Below, piece after piece: positions 1 through 10,480 of a stretch of 64,000 bases of DNA. The stretch's first letter is position 1; every line of letters begins with the position of its first letter. Both the position numbers and the translations under genes were made by a program. The DNA is taken from NCBI RefSeq assembly GCF_016801865.2, contig NC_068937.1:127442955-127506954 (forward strand), read 5' to 3'. The notes under the pieces were generated by a model. It was not told where the DNA came from and ran no database searches. It saw only the letters and a program-made list of their open reading frames with translations. This DNA comes from Culex pipiens pallens (lineage: Eukaryota; Arthropoda; Insecta; Diptera; Culicidae).

Positions 1-1110
1 GTAAGTAATTTAAATAGTTTTGTATTTTGTAATTTAAAAATTACTGTAACTCAAAGCCGTTGCATCGTACCAAAAATTGACCAAAGACAAAATTGTAGGA
101 AATTCAACGGGCTTTCTGAAAAAAAAATACACTGAAAGAAAAATTCACGCCACTTCCATGAGATTTTTCAATTTTTAAGTTTAAAAGTTGAATTTGAAAG
201 TGATGTCACGATTTTTTTCGTTCAAATTTTTTGAGGAAATAGCCTAGAATGTTACAAAAAGACTCAAGAAAAATGCAGGATGGTATGTCTCTCCTAAAAA
301 ATACAAAAATCTTTTACTAAAACTGTTTTTTTGAAAAGTGGTCTAAACGTCAAAATTTTCAAAAACTCTTCCAATTTCCTATAAGTTGGTAGTTTGGGCT
401 TACAGATACGACCTTAATTACATTGCTCATAACTGAGAATAGTATATTTTTTCAGTGTGGTAGAAACCTGGATAGTAAAAAAAGCATACGTAAATATTAA
501 AACGAGTCAAATTAAAAAGCTGCCAAAGGCAAACTTATAGGAAATTGGTCGAGATTTGCGGTAAAATATTTTCGAGACTGAAAAATTAATTCTGTCATTA
601 AGAAATTGCAAAAAAAAACATCAAAAACCTATTTTTTCAACAGTTTTAATCCTAAAACCGCTGTATCTTCACAAGAATGGGACGTAGGTCAATGGTCAAT
701 ATGAAGACTTTTATGTAAAATTGTCTGGCAAATCGATTCTCACTACCGGTTTTAAAAAAATTGACGTTTAGACCACTTAAAAAAAAAACACAGTTTTAGT
801 AAATGATTTTTGTATTTTTTTGGAGACACATACTTCTTGAGTCTTTTTGAAACATTTTTGGCTATTTCCTCAAAAATGAACGTGACATCACCTTGAAATT
901 TAACTTAAAATTGAAAAATCTCATGGAAGTGGCGTGTATTTTTCTTTCAGTGTATTTTTTTTCAGAAAGCCCGTCCAATTTCCTACAAGTTTGTCTTTGA
1001 CCACGTTTTGGTACAATGCAACGGCTTTGAGTGACAGTATTTTTTAAATAACAAAATACAAAAATATTTAAATTACCTACGCCCTTCTTAAAGGTCATTT
1101 TCGAGTACAA
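1..1110. repeat. Long foldback (inverted-repeat) element, left edge outside the window
   Basis: Bases 1 to about 360 reappear reverse-complemented at about 740-1080 with scattered mismatches (compare GTAAGTAATTTAAATAG at 1 with the complement of 1061-1080). The arms enclose an AT-rich spacer. The hAT insertion at 1119 lies just beyond the right arm. The element may continue left of base 1, so its true ends are unknown. No coding capacity is visible; the short open frames here are by-products of the palindrome. Confidence 0.8.
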
Positions 1111-1403
1111 TTGGCTCCCAGTGGTGTCACGGTTCGCTTACGAGCGTATCATAACCACTCAATCGACGAACATATCGGGTGAGCGCTTATCGAACGCTCA
1201 GAGCGACGGGTTTGAACGGTTCGCGAACCAAAATTTCGATCATCATTTCTCTGCTCGCTTCCCGCTTCGCTCTGAACGGAGTAAAGAGAGCGTTCAGCGA
1301 ACGGTTCGCCAACGGAGAATGTAGGCACTGATAGAAAAACATATTTGTTTTTATTCTTCACTCCCACAAAATTGTTCAAATTTGTTAACGATAAAGTTAT
1401 CAA

Positions 1404-1565
1404 GGGACCATCCATAAACTACGTGGACACCTTAGGGTGAGGGGAGGGGGGGGGCTTAACCACGTTCCATAGAAAAAAGATTTAATTTGAATGGAAATTA
1501 TCCACGATGGGGAGGGGGGGGGGGGTGAGATTTCCAAAAAAGTGTCCACGTTTGTGGATGGTCCC
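1404..1565. repeat. Small inverted-repeat element (GGGACCATCCATAAAC type) nested in the hAT element
   Basis: GGGACCATCCATAAACTACG at 1404 is mirrored by TTTGTGGATGGTCCC ending at 1565. The arms flank G-rich runs of 8 to 11 guanines at about 1446-1455 and 1512-1526. This terminal motif is one I associate with abundant arthropod MITEs. No clear target duplication was found. Confidence 0.65.
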
Positions 1566-1639
1566 CAAGGAACCAGGGAGTCCTCTGTTGACCCAGGACA
1601 TAACAACATAATATAAAAAAGTCTACCATACTCACTGGA

Positions 1640-1695
1640 GCTATGCGGGTATGAACCGCAGACCTCTTGCTTGTTACGGCGGTGGACCCACCGAT
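1640..1695 (-). repeat. tRNA-like fragment (SINE relic)
   Basis: On the minus strand there is a B-box-like core GGTTCATACCC inside a T-arm stem (TGCGG/CCGCA), preceded by an anticodon-arm-like stretch. No full cloverleaf can be folded. It is best read as the head of a decayed tRNA-derived SINE carried by the hAT element. Confidence 0.35.
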
Positions 1696-2049
1696 AATAA
1701 ATTCAGGGAGTCATTGGAAGACCCAGGACATCCCAATGAGTTGTTGCAGCCATGCTCTGTAGCCCTCCATAGTCACTTAAGCCGTCTGCCGTAGCCTTCT
1801 GTTGTCAAAATCATGAAATGTTTTTCTCTGAGTGCTGTTTTTTAGCTCTTCTTGCGAACCGCTCATTGATGGTCCCTCTCACTCTCATTCGCGATGAGAG
1901 AGTAAGGGTTCATGCGAACCACGGCAGGCGTTCGGATCGTGGTTCGCTCATGCTTGGTTCGCAATCATGAGCGAACCACACTTGAACGTCATGACGTATC
2001 GTTTGAACCACGATTCGAGTGAGCGAACCGTGACACCACTGTTGGCTCC

Positions 2050-3821
2050 ATATACACAAAAATGGCTGAGGATAACATGTCTAAAAAGTTGCATTGAAAT
2101 CGGAGAGAGTCGTGTACAAAAGTACAAGAAAAATTCCTGATTTGAGCTGGAATTGCTCCATAGCATTTATACCCGAAATTCAAAATTTTATTCATTACCA
2201 GGGAATTTATCAAAATTCAATTCTGACGATTGGAGCGTAATCATGGAGCCCATATCTATCATACCTTGACAAAACTTACTCGTTTACTTATATCAACTTC
2301 AAATATGTCGAGATGTAACATTGTTCTAGAATTAGTGTGGAGTTATTTTTCGAAAAGGTCCAATAAAACATTTTTTTGCTGTTTGGGTGTTTTTGAAAAA
2401 ATAATTTAAAAAATGACTAAAAGCAAAAATATTAAAATTCGGTTTGATATACGTTTTGTCTCCAGAATTATTTCAAGAAAAACCGACCCATTCCCACGCA
2501 TCAGGCAGTAGCAGGCGATGCCAAACTGCACTGATTTACGCACATTCAATAAGTCAAGCGTTTCGTTTTCCCATAATTTTTTTTTTTAAACAGATCGTCC
2601 ACTTTGCATACAAATCACACTCATTTCACACAATTCATCAATTTTTAAAGACGAAACCATCGTGCGGTCGTGCTGCCGGCGTGACAGTGACAAACAGATG
2701 TCACATTTCCCAGCCACCGACCGTACCGCGGCGGCGGGGTCATTCGTTGTCGCCTCCGGGTGAAGATTTTAAAAATTCATATGTTTATGATTGTGGTGGC
2801 TGTTACCGAACGAGGGGGGGGATCGCGTAATGGGTTGTTATTTTTATGTTTGACCATTAACTTAAATCGATGCATGCGAGCAGGGTGCGTAAAACGACGA
2901 CGCGCGTTTTCCTGCATGTACGTAATGCCTTCTGTCAATATCGGGCCATTTATCAGGGCCCTCTCAAATGAGTGAATATTAAATAAATGAGTGCGGGTAG
3001 TTTTTTTTTGCTTCTTCTCGAAACTGTCCCCTGTACAGTAGGCCTTGGACGATTTTCCTGAGCAGTGTGAAAATCGCTTCTCAAAAGTCGTAAAAAGTGC
3101 TGAATATTTAGTATGACCTACTGTGGGATCGAGCGAAAGAGGGTGATTAATTTGTGTGCAGTGATTTGTGGACAGTTAGTCGCAGGTGACTAGATTGCAT
3201 TTCGAAAACGGTGCAAAAAAGTTTCAGGAATGTCGCGACCGCGAGGTCTGCGCGAGTAAGACTTGTGTAATTTTGCACCCAGCAGGATGTCTTCAAGCTG
3301 GGTTTGGACGGCTGCTGGGGTGCGGTTTGGGTCGGGCACCTGTTGTAGAACACTTGTTTGACCTCTGTTTAGTCTTTAGTACATATTAATATTTGTGGTG
3401 ATTAAGTCAATTCAGAAGAGTCACGTTCTTGCCATTTGTCAACGTTTATTTAATTTGTTAACCATCTTAGGAATCATTTCTGGTCAAGCGTACTGATTGA
3501 TGTCTCTGAGTAGCACTCCATCTACAATCATCCCTATTGTAAACAACATTTTTGTTCCTCAAAGCAAGCAATGGGAAAGTCTCATAAATGTTCAACCGCC
3601 AGCCTTTCCGGGGTCCACCCATAAATAACCCCACTAATTACGGAAGGTACAAATAGTGCAACACTCTCTCTGTTCTCGCTGCCATGCCATTTTCCATGAC
3701 ATCTGCGTCGGAATTTAAATTTCAATGCAAAACGGCTGCTCCCGACATCCCGCATACAAAATCCGATTCCAGTGTAGATCCAAGCAGGCAGCGCCGCCAG
3801 AATTTTCACTTCAATAACGTC
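2050..3821. other. Intergenic DNA without a recognisable gene
   Basis: The flank of the foldback/hAT pair runs to about 2220, followed by AT-rich sequence. A GC-richer patch at about 2640-2960 and 3230-3340 has open frames up to 128 codons on the plus strand, but I recognise no protein and see no supporting splice pattern. It could be a 5' untranslated or regulatory stretch. A short GGTCCAATAAA-type repeat word at 2358 recurs in the hairpin at 27716. Confidence 0.4.
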
Positions 3822-4485
3822 ATGATTCGAATTCCCGGACGCTTCGAAACCCGGACACTTCAACTTGTTTTATCAATTATTTTGATATAAGTTCGCATTA
3901 TGAATGTCAAAACTGTGTTATTTGATGAATTCTAACATCAACTTTCATTTAAAGTTTGTTTGAATGCTGTAGTTAATGCCAAAACAATTAAATAAAATAA
4001 AATTATAAGTTTACAAAAAATGCGAAACATTTCAACGGAAATATTTCATAAGCGTCCGAAGCACCGGGAAGGCAAAGCAGAAATTTATGTTTTTGATCTT
4101 CTTAAATTCTAGCCATTTTTTATATCAACTATCGATTGTTTTGGTGTTAACAGCTTATTTGAAACCTAAAGAATGCCATTTACTAACATTTCAGTCCAAA
4201 TTTCTGCGATTTATAAGCAAAATCGAGTGTCCAGAATTCGAAGCAAAAGTGTCCGGATTTCGAATCAGCTTTTAACAGTGTCCGGGATTCGAAGCACAAC
4301 AAGTTATTTTAATTTTAAAATTCTGATGAAAAATTGTTAGAAAAGACATATTTTGCATGCATTCTCTTAAAACTGACTGTTTATACTAAATCCTGATGAT
4401 ATTTCTACATTTCCAACTTATTACATGATTTTTTGCCAGCTATAACAAAAATAATATGGTACTAAGTGTCCGGATTTCGAATCAT
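3822..4485. repeat. Inverted-repeat element (ATGATTCGAA termini)
   Basis: ATGATTCGAA at 3822 is mirrored by TTCGAATCAT ending at 4485. Inside the ends, the word CCGGACAC next to TTCGAA recurs in both orientations (for example 3835-3862, 4228-4262, 4276-4300 and 4466-4485), so the ends are compound. No transposase frame and no certain target duplication. The AT-rich core is non-coding. Confidence 0.65.
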
Positions 4486-5316
4486 CCCGTTCAAATTAGT
4501 CCGAGCAGCGGCTTGGAATCGTCGTCTCCGTCAGGGTCTCTCTCATTGAAGTCAGTCCTAGGAGCCTACTTGGATTGCCACCACTGTCTGATGCGCGGAA
4601 AAGTGCCGTGAAACGTGCTGTATTTATTTCCCATTGAATTGTAAATATTTTTTAATTTGAATAAATGACTGTTGCGCGCCCTCCCGCGGGACCACCCCGT
4701 GCGGGTCGGAATCGAGGAGGACGGGATGTTCCGTCTAGGTGACTTCTGCCTTTCTCGATGGCACAAAGAAACCCATAGGAAGATGCTTTTATTTATGCTG
4801 ATTGAATCAATCTTGTTCTTGTTGGGTTACAACCGCCACGGGCAACGAAGCGTAATTGGTGTTGCACTACTTGGACTACTGTGTTGTCGACGGTCAAAGT
4901 AGGCTGGATGTACGCAAAACTGAAGAAGGCACTGCTTTGGACTGCTTGGATTGGGGTTTTGTGTGGCGCATCGCTGCTTCCGTAGGGTGGCGAGTTGGTG
5001 TTGTTGAAAATCAGGGGAAGGGGTCTCATCAAAGTAGACATGTGATTATTTTGAACAGGAGCAGCGATGACTTGGATTTGTCAAACTGCAGAAATGGAGT
5101 GCGAATTTGCGAATATGTTTAATGTATGTTCTTGCAAAATTCACTCCAATATTATAATTGCTCGTACAAAACCATATTTTCGAGTGTCATTTCAAAATCA
5201 AGGTTAAAATAGTTTTCAAAAGTTTAAACTAAATATAAAGAATTTTTTTTCGGAAATATCAGAAAATGCAACAAATGTTTGCCGAGCTAGCTTGTTAAAA
5301 AAAAAGACTGAACGAA
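4486..5316. other. Intergenic DNA, moderately GC-rich, no gene recognised
   Basis: A GC-richer stretch (about 4500-5120) contains short plus-strand open frames up to 88 codons with no recognisable motif. It could be an old retroelement end or untranslated sequence; I cannot decide. From 5120 to the start of the heptamer array it is AT-rich with no visible structure. Confidence 0.3.
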
Positions 5317-5855
5317 TTTTTAGTTTTTAGTTTTTAGTTTTTAGTTTTTAGTTTTTAGTTTTTAGTTTTTAGTTTTTAGTTTTTAGTTTTTAGTTTTTAG
5401 TTTTTAGTTTTTAGTTTTTAGTTTTTAGTTTTTAGTTTTTAGTTTTTAGTTTTTAGTTTTTAGTTTTTAGTTTTTAGTTTTTAGTTTTTAGTTTTTAGTT
5501 TTTAGTTTTTAGTTTTTAGTTTTTAGTTTTTAGTTTTTAGTTTTTAGTTTTTAGTTTTTAGTTTTTAGTTTTTAGTTTTTAGTTTTTAGTTTTTAGTTTT
5601 TAGTTTTTAGTTTTTAGTTTTTAGTTTTAGTTTTTAGTTTTTAGTTTTTAGTTTTTAGTTTTTAGTTTTAGTTTTTAGTTTTTAGTTTTTAGTTTTTAGT
5701 TTTTAGTTTTTAGTTTTTAGTTTTTAGTTTTTAGTTTTTAGTTTTTAGTTTTTAGTTTTTAGTTTTTAGTTTTTAGTTTTTAGTTTTTAGTTTTTAGTTT
5801 TTAGTTTTTAGTTTTTAGTTTTTAGTTTTTAGTTTTTAGTTTTTAGTTTTTAGTT
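5317..5855. repeat. Heptamer tandem array (TTTTTAG)n, about 77 copies
   Basis: An almost perfect head-to-tail run of TTTTTAG (CTAAAAA on the other strand) covers about 540 bp. Only two units are shortened to TTTTAG, near 5625 and 5666, about 41 bp apart, which suggests they come from one local duplication. The array ends in TTTACAG. The unit resembles telomeric repeats of other eukaryotes, but Diptera do not use such telomeres, and the array lies in ordinary interspersed DNA. Confidence 0.97.
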
Positions 5856-7235
5856 TACAGTTTTTTTTAATCGACTGTTTGATTTATAGTTGGCATGGAA
5901 TATTTAAATATCGATGAAGTAAATATTGCTGCAAATAAAAACCCTAAGCAGTAGTCTAATTAGCGCAAAGATGTGTAAAGATGAATCACCTATGCTGGTG
6001 ATGCATCGGCGTGGCGCCGCACCTCCTCAGAACTCATCCAAGTCACGACCCCGATGAACTGCAGCAGCCACCTCCCGATTTAACAAGAAGAGAAAAAAAG
6101 CCCAACAATTCCTAAGGCATGCGCAGCAAATAACGCCACAAGTCGATCCCCAGGACAAGCTCTGACAAATTAATTATATAGTCATATTAGTTATTGCTGA
6201 TTACCTGTTTTCACCGTTTTGCATGGTGCCATCTCTCTCGACCTCGTGACAACGAGAAAAAAAATTCTCCAGATATACAATAAATAAAACCGTCATAAAA
6301 TTATGATGATTACGAACGCAAACGATGAGAAATAGAAGAAGAAAAAACAACATAGTAAGCGACGAACCCTTGGGTTGGCAGAGCAGCAGGCAGTCATCTA
6401 TCATGACACTCGGCGTCTCTGGGTTCGATCCCCGGGGCCCCGGGAGCCTCCTTTGTGATGGTTCAGGCCCGGACTGGAGTTTCTAAAAAGGTTCAAATTA
6501 ATCAACAAACGCTACCGGAATATGATTGCCTGCGGTTTTCGGGGTCCTCGGGGGGCGAGGTCGGCGAATAAAACTAATTTGAATACAAGCGCGCGGAGAA
6601 AGAAATTACCCGGGATTAATTGTGAGCATGAGGAATTTTCTTGCTTGCCTTTTCTTTTCGAGAAAATAAAAGAAAAAACAACACGAAGAGAGTTGTTCCG
6701 CCCACAAAACGGTGGATAATTAAGCGGGAAATTTGAACTATTTCCTCGTCTATCGCGTGTCGTTGAAATGATCGAAGTAGTCCGTTGCGGGGACTCAACA
6801 CCGGTAGCTAACCACCGGGCTAACCACCTACTAGATCGGGTTTAGTCAGGCTGCCGGCCTGGTGCCGTTTGTCAAGATAAAGTCGTGCGGGGTGACAATT
6901 GTCGATACGTTTCCTTCAAGTATTAGGTACTGTGAGGGGAGTTGAGTTGAGGGAGGTGTTGAATTACACGTTGGAGACGGACGTGATTGTAATTGATGGA
7001 GTTATCTGGTTGCTGATTGACTTAAGTGACGGATAAGATCAATGGGTGTGCATTGCAATGAGTGGAGTAGACGTTGTGCGAAACTGTAGGACAGTTAGTA
7101 CTAATTTGTTAATTAGTAATTATCAGTTTACTCATCATCGATATACACGATATTTTTTAACGGATTAATTCTTTTTAAGCCTCTTCAATCCAACTATGCC
7201 TCAATTGAACAATTGATAATTGAAAATAAAAAAAA
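5856..7235. other. Intergenic DNA with one tRNA-like stretch
   Basis: No gene is recognisable. It holds a tRNA-like pol III box pair at 6370-6442, short frames without motifs at 6522-6800, and CCGG/GGTTAGC-rich sequence near 6790-6860 that may be another decayed SINE. Confidence 0.3.
6370..6442 (+). repeat. tRNA-like SINE head or tRNA pseudogene
   Basis: An A-box-like TGGCAGAGCAG near 6376 is followed about 45 bp later by a B box GGTTCGATCCCC (6421-6432). The stretch between does not give a clean anticodon arm, so this is unlikely to be a working tRNA. Confidence 0.4.
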
Positions 7236-7480
7236 AACGTTACAGGGGAAATTCTCGTACGTTTGGCAAGTTAAGCACTCGCTCCTAACTCCATCCAATT
7301 TGCTGATTTTCACTACTTAAACAACTTATTTTGGAAAACTGTTTATAGAAACTTGCTTGCTCACTTCCCCTTAAACTATTTATCACCCGATTTCAGTTGA
7401 AAACGCGTTTAATGAGCTGTAATTGAACGTCAAAGTGCTGATATGGCAACATTAGAGGCACGATGGAATTAGATGCGGTT
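7236..7480. repeat. Interspersed repeat, uninterrupted copy of the repeat split at 61.0/62.4 kb
   Basis: The words GGAAATTCTCGTA, TAGAAACTTGCTTGCTCACTTCC, TTTATCACCCGATTT and GAGCTGTAATTGAACGTCAAAGTGCTGA appear here in the same order as in the two pieces at 60985-61025 and 62378-62540, but with no insertion after AAACAACTTATTTT. It therefore serves as the empty-site reference for the foldback element at 61026-62377. No coding potential is seen. Confidence 0.85.
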
Positions 7481-7844
7481 TCCCTAATGTTTTAAAAACT
7501 TTACAGAAAAATGCTTTGAATATAAGTAACAGGAATGCTAATTTATTTTCTCAGAATCAAAGCCGCTCTAACATCTTTATCATGTTGTTATACCGTACCA
7601 AATCTTCGAAAAAATGCAGTGAATCTTTGATATCTAGGTCTCAATTTTTCAAATATTTTTTTTTTCAATTTTGAAGTTATTTTTGAAATAATAATTTAGG
7701 CCATTGCAAAATTTTTTTAGTTTTTGTCCCTCGACATAAAGTACATAAGTACATAAACTTTGAAAAATATTTTCAACGGCCTTACGTTGAAAAAAAAATA
7801 CGCTAGTTGAAAAAATATTGTTTTATGAATACAAATTTCAATTG

Positions 7845-8230
7845 GGATCATCAAAACATCGGATAACAGAATAATTTTTTCTAACGTTGTCTTATTTTTG
7901 ATTGTTGAGCTTAAGTATAACCCCTAAACCGCTAAACTACGCTAAAGTGATTTTGAATTTTAAAACCAAGATGGCGGCCAATATGGCGTTGATGAAATAT
8001 TGAGAATAAAAGCATTTTGTTATTCAATAGGCAATTAACTATTTCAAAAAAAAAGCAAAGCAATCCACTTTAATGACCCCCGGGTCTTTTGTGGTCTCTG
8101 TTGCAAGTTTCTGCTCATTTCTAGGCGTCCGAAGGATTTGTGTAGTGAGTCGCCCAAAACCTCTTTTACGCAAATGGACCGACGTTTTACTTCCCCACCC
8201 GATAGAAGGCCTATTTCAATTTGACTTAAA
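7845..8230. repeat. TTATCCGA-type MITE with a SINE fragment inside
   Basis: The block with CTAAACTACGCTAAAG and AAGATGGCGGCCA at about 7930-7985 matches blocks at 47800-47870 (reverse orientation) and 63730-63780. A piece at about 8150-8205 (GACCGACGTTTTACTTCCCC and following bases) matches the tail half of the SINE copies at 13283 and 20488. The 118-codon frame at 8073-8429 is therefore repeat sequence, not a gene. Confidence 0.6.
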
Positions 8231-9020
8231 TGAGCTCACAGAACTCGTATTTTTTTTAATTTATATTCTTCAAAAATGTTCTGTAAAACATGAAAAACAT
8301 AAAAAAGCAATTTTTAAGTTATTACGTTTTTTAAAAACATTTTTAATGTTATTGTTTTTTTCCGTGTACCAAAAAATAATGGCGAACGTAATCATTTTAC
8401 GTGCGTTTTGCACATTGAAAATTCAATAAAATTGCTGTTTAATCAAACAAGGGTAATTATTATATGGTTATGGTTATTAAGGTTTTAATAAAAATTTAAC
8501 CAAGGCTTTAAATAAAATTTGTAAGAGCCATGCACAACATTATAATCTGAAATTGAAAAAAAATCAAAGCCAAATATTTTAAGTTAAAATTTCTTTGCTT
8601 CCCATAGCCTCAGATTAAGGTGAATAAGGAATGATGATGTTCGGTAAATTGTATTGGTGAGTTCATTCTGGTTAATTTTCGGCAAAATCAAGTTTCAAGT
8701 CACCACGGTTTGTGTCTCCACTTAGTCGAACAGTTCTTTTACCGCACTTTGGGGTGAACATGGCAAATAAAGTTCATCTGTTATATTGTTTCTAACAGCA
8801 ACATCTGATTGACAGACGAGTTCGAGACATGTTTGTTTACATTGCTTAGAGACTGGGATAGTGCTTGACTTGCTCAAAGTGGAATGAATGCATTTTTGCT
8901 CTTAATTTTTTAGGTTTAAAATACTGTGATACTGAAGTGTAAATAAAGATATTTTAAAAGCCGAAACCTGTGTTTGTTTCGTAACAATGTCACCCAATCC
9001 CTCAAAAATAGTACTTTATT
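8231..9020. other. AT-rich upstream region of the Nudix gene
   Basis: Low-complexity AT-rich sequence with no recognised repeat ends. The last 200-300 bp before 9021 should hold the promoter of the Nudix hydrolase gene, but no unambiguous TATA box or initiator stands out. Confidence 0.4.
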
Positions 9021-9898
9021 ATGTCAATAACGCGAACTCTAAAAACCCTGACAACGGCTAGTCCCGTCTGTCGTCAAGTAGCCAGCAGTTCAAGGCCTGC
9101 TACCGTGCGTGACGCCACCGTGTTTGTGTCGCAGCGATCGATTTTCGGACTAATCAGCTGCCAGTTGTTCTCCACGAGTTCCAGCGCCATGGAGGACATC
9201 ACCAACATCCACTACGGTCCACTGCCGGCGGATTCGCCGTACGTAAAGCCGTTCCGGTTCTACTACACGCAGAATGGGAAGCAGAAGAACTGGGACCTGC
9301 TGAAGGTGCACGACTCGGTGTCGATTGTCATCTTCAATGTCACGCGCCAGAAGCTGGTCTTTGTGAAGCAGTTTCGACCAGGTGAGGATGCGAGTGTTGA
9401 TGATCATGGGTTGCTTTGTTTACATGTAGCCTACTATGATTTACAGCGGTCTACCACGGGTTGGTGAGTGCGGAAGCGGGTGAGGATGGTCGCAGTATCG
9501 ATATGAAAAAGTTTCCACCGAGTCTGGCGGTGACCTTGGAGCTGTGCGCTGGGATCGTGGACAAGCCGATTCCGTGGGTGGATATTGCGCGGGAGGAAGT
9601 GCTGGAGGAGTGCGGGTATGACGTGCCGTCTGCGCGGATTGAGGAGATTATGAGCTACCGGTCCGGGGTGGGAACTTCCGGGTCGTTGCAGACGCTGTTT
9701 TACGTGGAGGTTAAGGATGAGGATAAGGTGCCGGCGGCCGGGGGAGGAGTGGATGACGAGCTGATCGAGGTGGTGGAGTACTCGCTGGAGGAGGCGCGCA
9801 AGCTGACGGCCAAGGGGAACGTGCTGACCAGCCCGCCGTCGTTCCTGTTTGGGGTGTTGTGGTTCCTGACGAACCGGGCACCGCCAGCGAAGGCTTAG
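9021..9898 (+). CDS. NUDT14: Uridine diphosphate glucose pyrophosphatase, NUDT14-type Nudix hydrolase, two exons
   Basis: Exons 9021-9381 and 9447-9898; the 65-bp intron (GTGAGG...TTACAG) splits the Ala codon after KQFRP. The protein is 270 aa. NUDT14 enzymes cleave UDP-glucose to glucose 1-phosphate and UMP, and also ADP-ribose. Diagnostic stretches are FRFYYTQNGKQKNWDLLKVHDS, VFVKQFRPAVY, LELCAGIVDKP, the Nudix box core REEVLEECGYD, YRSGVGTSGSLQTLFYVEV and the ending SFLFGVLWFL, all matching the order in the vertebrate enzyme. The usual start corresponds to the second Met (MEDITN, ATG at 9189). The 56 residues before it are Arg/Ser/Thr-rich, nearly free of acids, and end in FSTSSSA, like a mitochondrial presequence, so two in-frame starts may give two locations. 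The exons are GC-rich against AT-rich flanks. Confidence 0.93.
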
Positions 9899-9940
9899 GT
9901 GGTGGGATGTGATATAAATGGTAACAAATACCTTTTGGAA

Positions 9941-9946
9941 AATAAA
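9941..9946 (+). promoter_or_regulatory. Poly(A) signal of the Nudix gene
   Basis: AATAAA lies 43 bp after the stop codon, followed by T-rich sequence. This gives a short 3' untranslated region and fits the end of the two-exon gene. Confidence 0.7.
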
Positions 9947-10480
9947 TGAGATTTATTTGTTTTGAATTTTGCTTGTTATCCTATGGCTATTTAAGATAGG
10001 TAATATTAAGATTAAATAAAGTTTGGATCAGGATTCAGTTATTCTATGGTTACTCAGTTCTACAAAAGTTCTTGAGGGTGGAACACGGTAATACGTTAAA
10101 TTCAACGCAGTGGTCAGTTCATTTTAGGGAAGATCTGTAAGCACATTTGGTCATTGCGTCGCAATGGCTTCAGACTTATAAACAGGACTAAACGCATTAT
10201 TGACCTGGTAGAATATCGATTGTACGTGTTTAAAACGTGAAACGTGATTACATTATGAGATAATTTTTTTTCCTGCGTTCCAAAAAATGTTCATCACACG
10301 TTTTTCTTATTAACATAAAAGTTCAGCACATTAATGGTTTATAGAGAACATTTTGTAATCATTTTTAACAGGGCTCTTGAAAAATATTGAAATAAACAAT
10401 ATTTAACTCATATCATCACTTTTGGAGAATCGCACTTTGTAATTTATGTATTAAGAGAGCCAAAAAACTCGGTCGTCAAA
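9947..10480. other. Convergent intergenic region
   Basis: About 530 bp of AT-rich DNA between the 3' ends of the Nudix gene (plus) and repeat-protein gene A (minus). No repeats or RNA genes recognised. It should contain the 3' untranslated region and polyadenylation site of gene A, but no canonical AATAAA on the minus strand is obvious. Confidence 0.4.

Larger units (their letters stand above)
1119..2041. mobile_element. Non-autonomous hAT-superfamily element with 8-bp target duplication
   Basis: The terminal inverted repeats begin CAGTGGTGTCACGGTTCGCT at 1119 and end with its complement at 2041. The direct repeat TTGGCTCC lies immediately outside both ends (1111-1118 and 2042-2049). An 8-bp duplication and a CAGTGGTG-type terminus are hallmarks of hAT elements. 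The 923-bp body has no transposase frame. It is rich in scattered AGCGAACC/GGTTCGCT words near both ends, which look like subterminal transposase-binding repeats, and it carries a nested inverted repeat (1404-1565) and a tRNA-like stretch. Confidence 0.9.

Noticed and set aside
2444..2830. 128-codon plus-strand frame as a gene
   Set aside because: No recognisable domain, low-complexity edges and an overlapping open frame. It may be leader sequence, but a coding call is not supported.
5317..5855. Interstitial telomere
   Set aside because: The unit TTTTTAG is not the insect TTAGG repeat, Diptera lack telomerase-type ends, and the array lies between ordinary interspersed repeats.
8073..8429. 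118-codon plus-strand frame before the Nudix gene
   Set aside because: It reads across a SINE fragment shared with 13283-13494 and 20488-20707 and into a poly-K/L AT-rich run.
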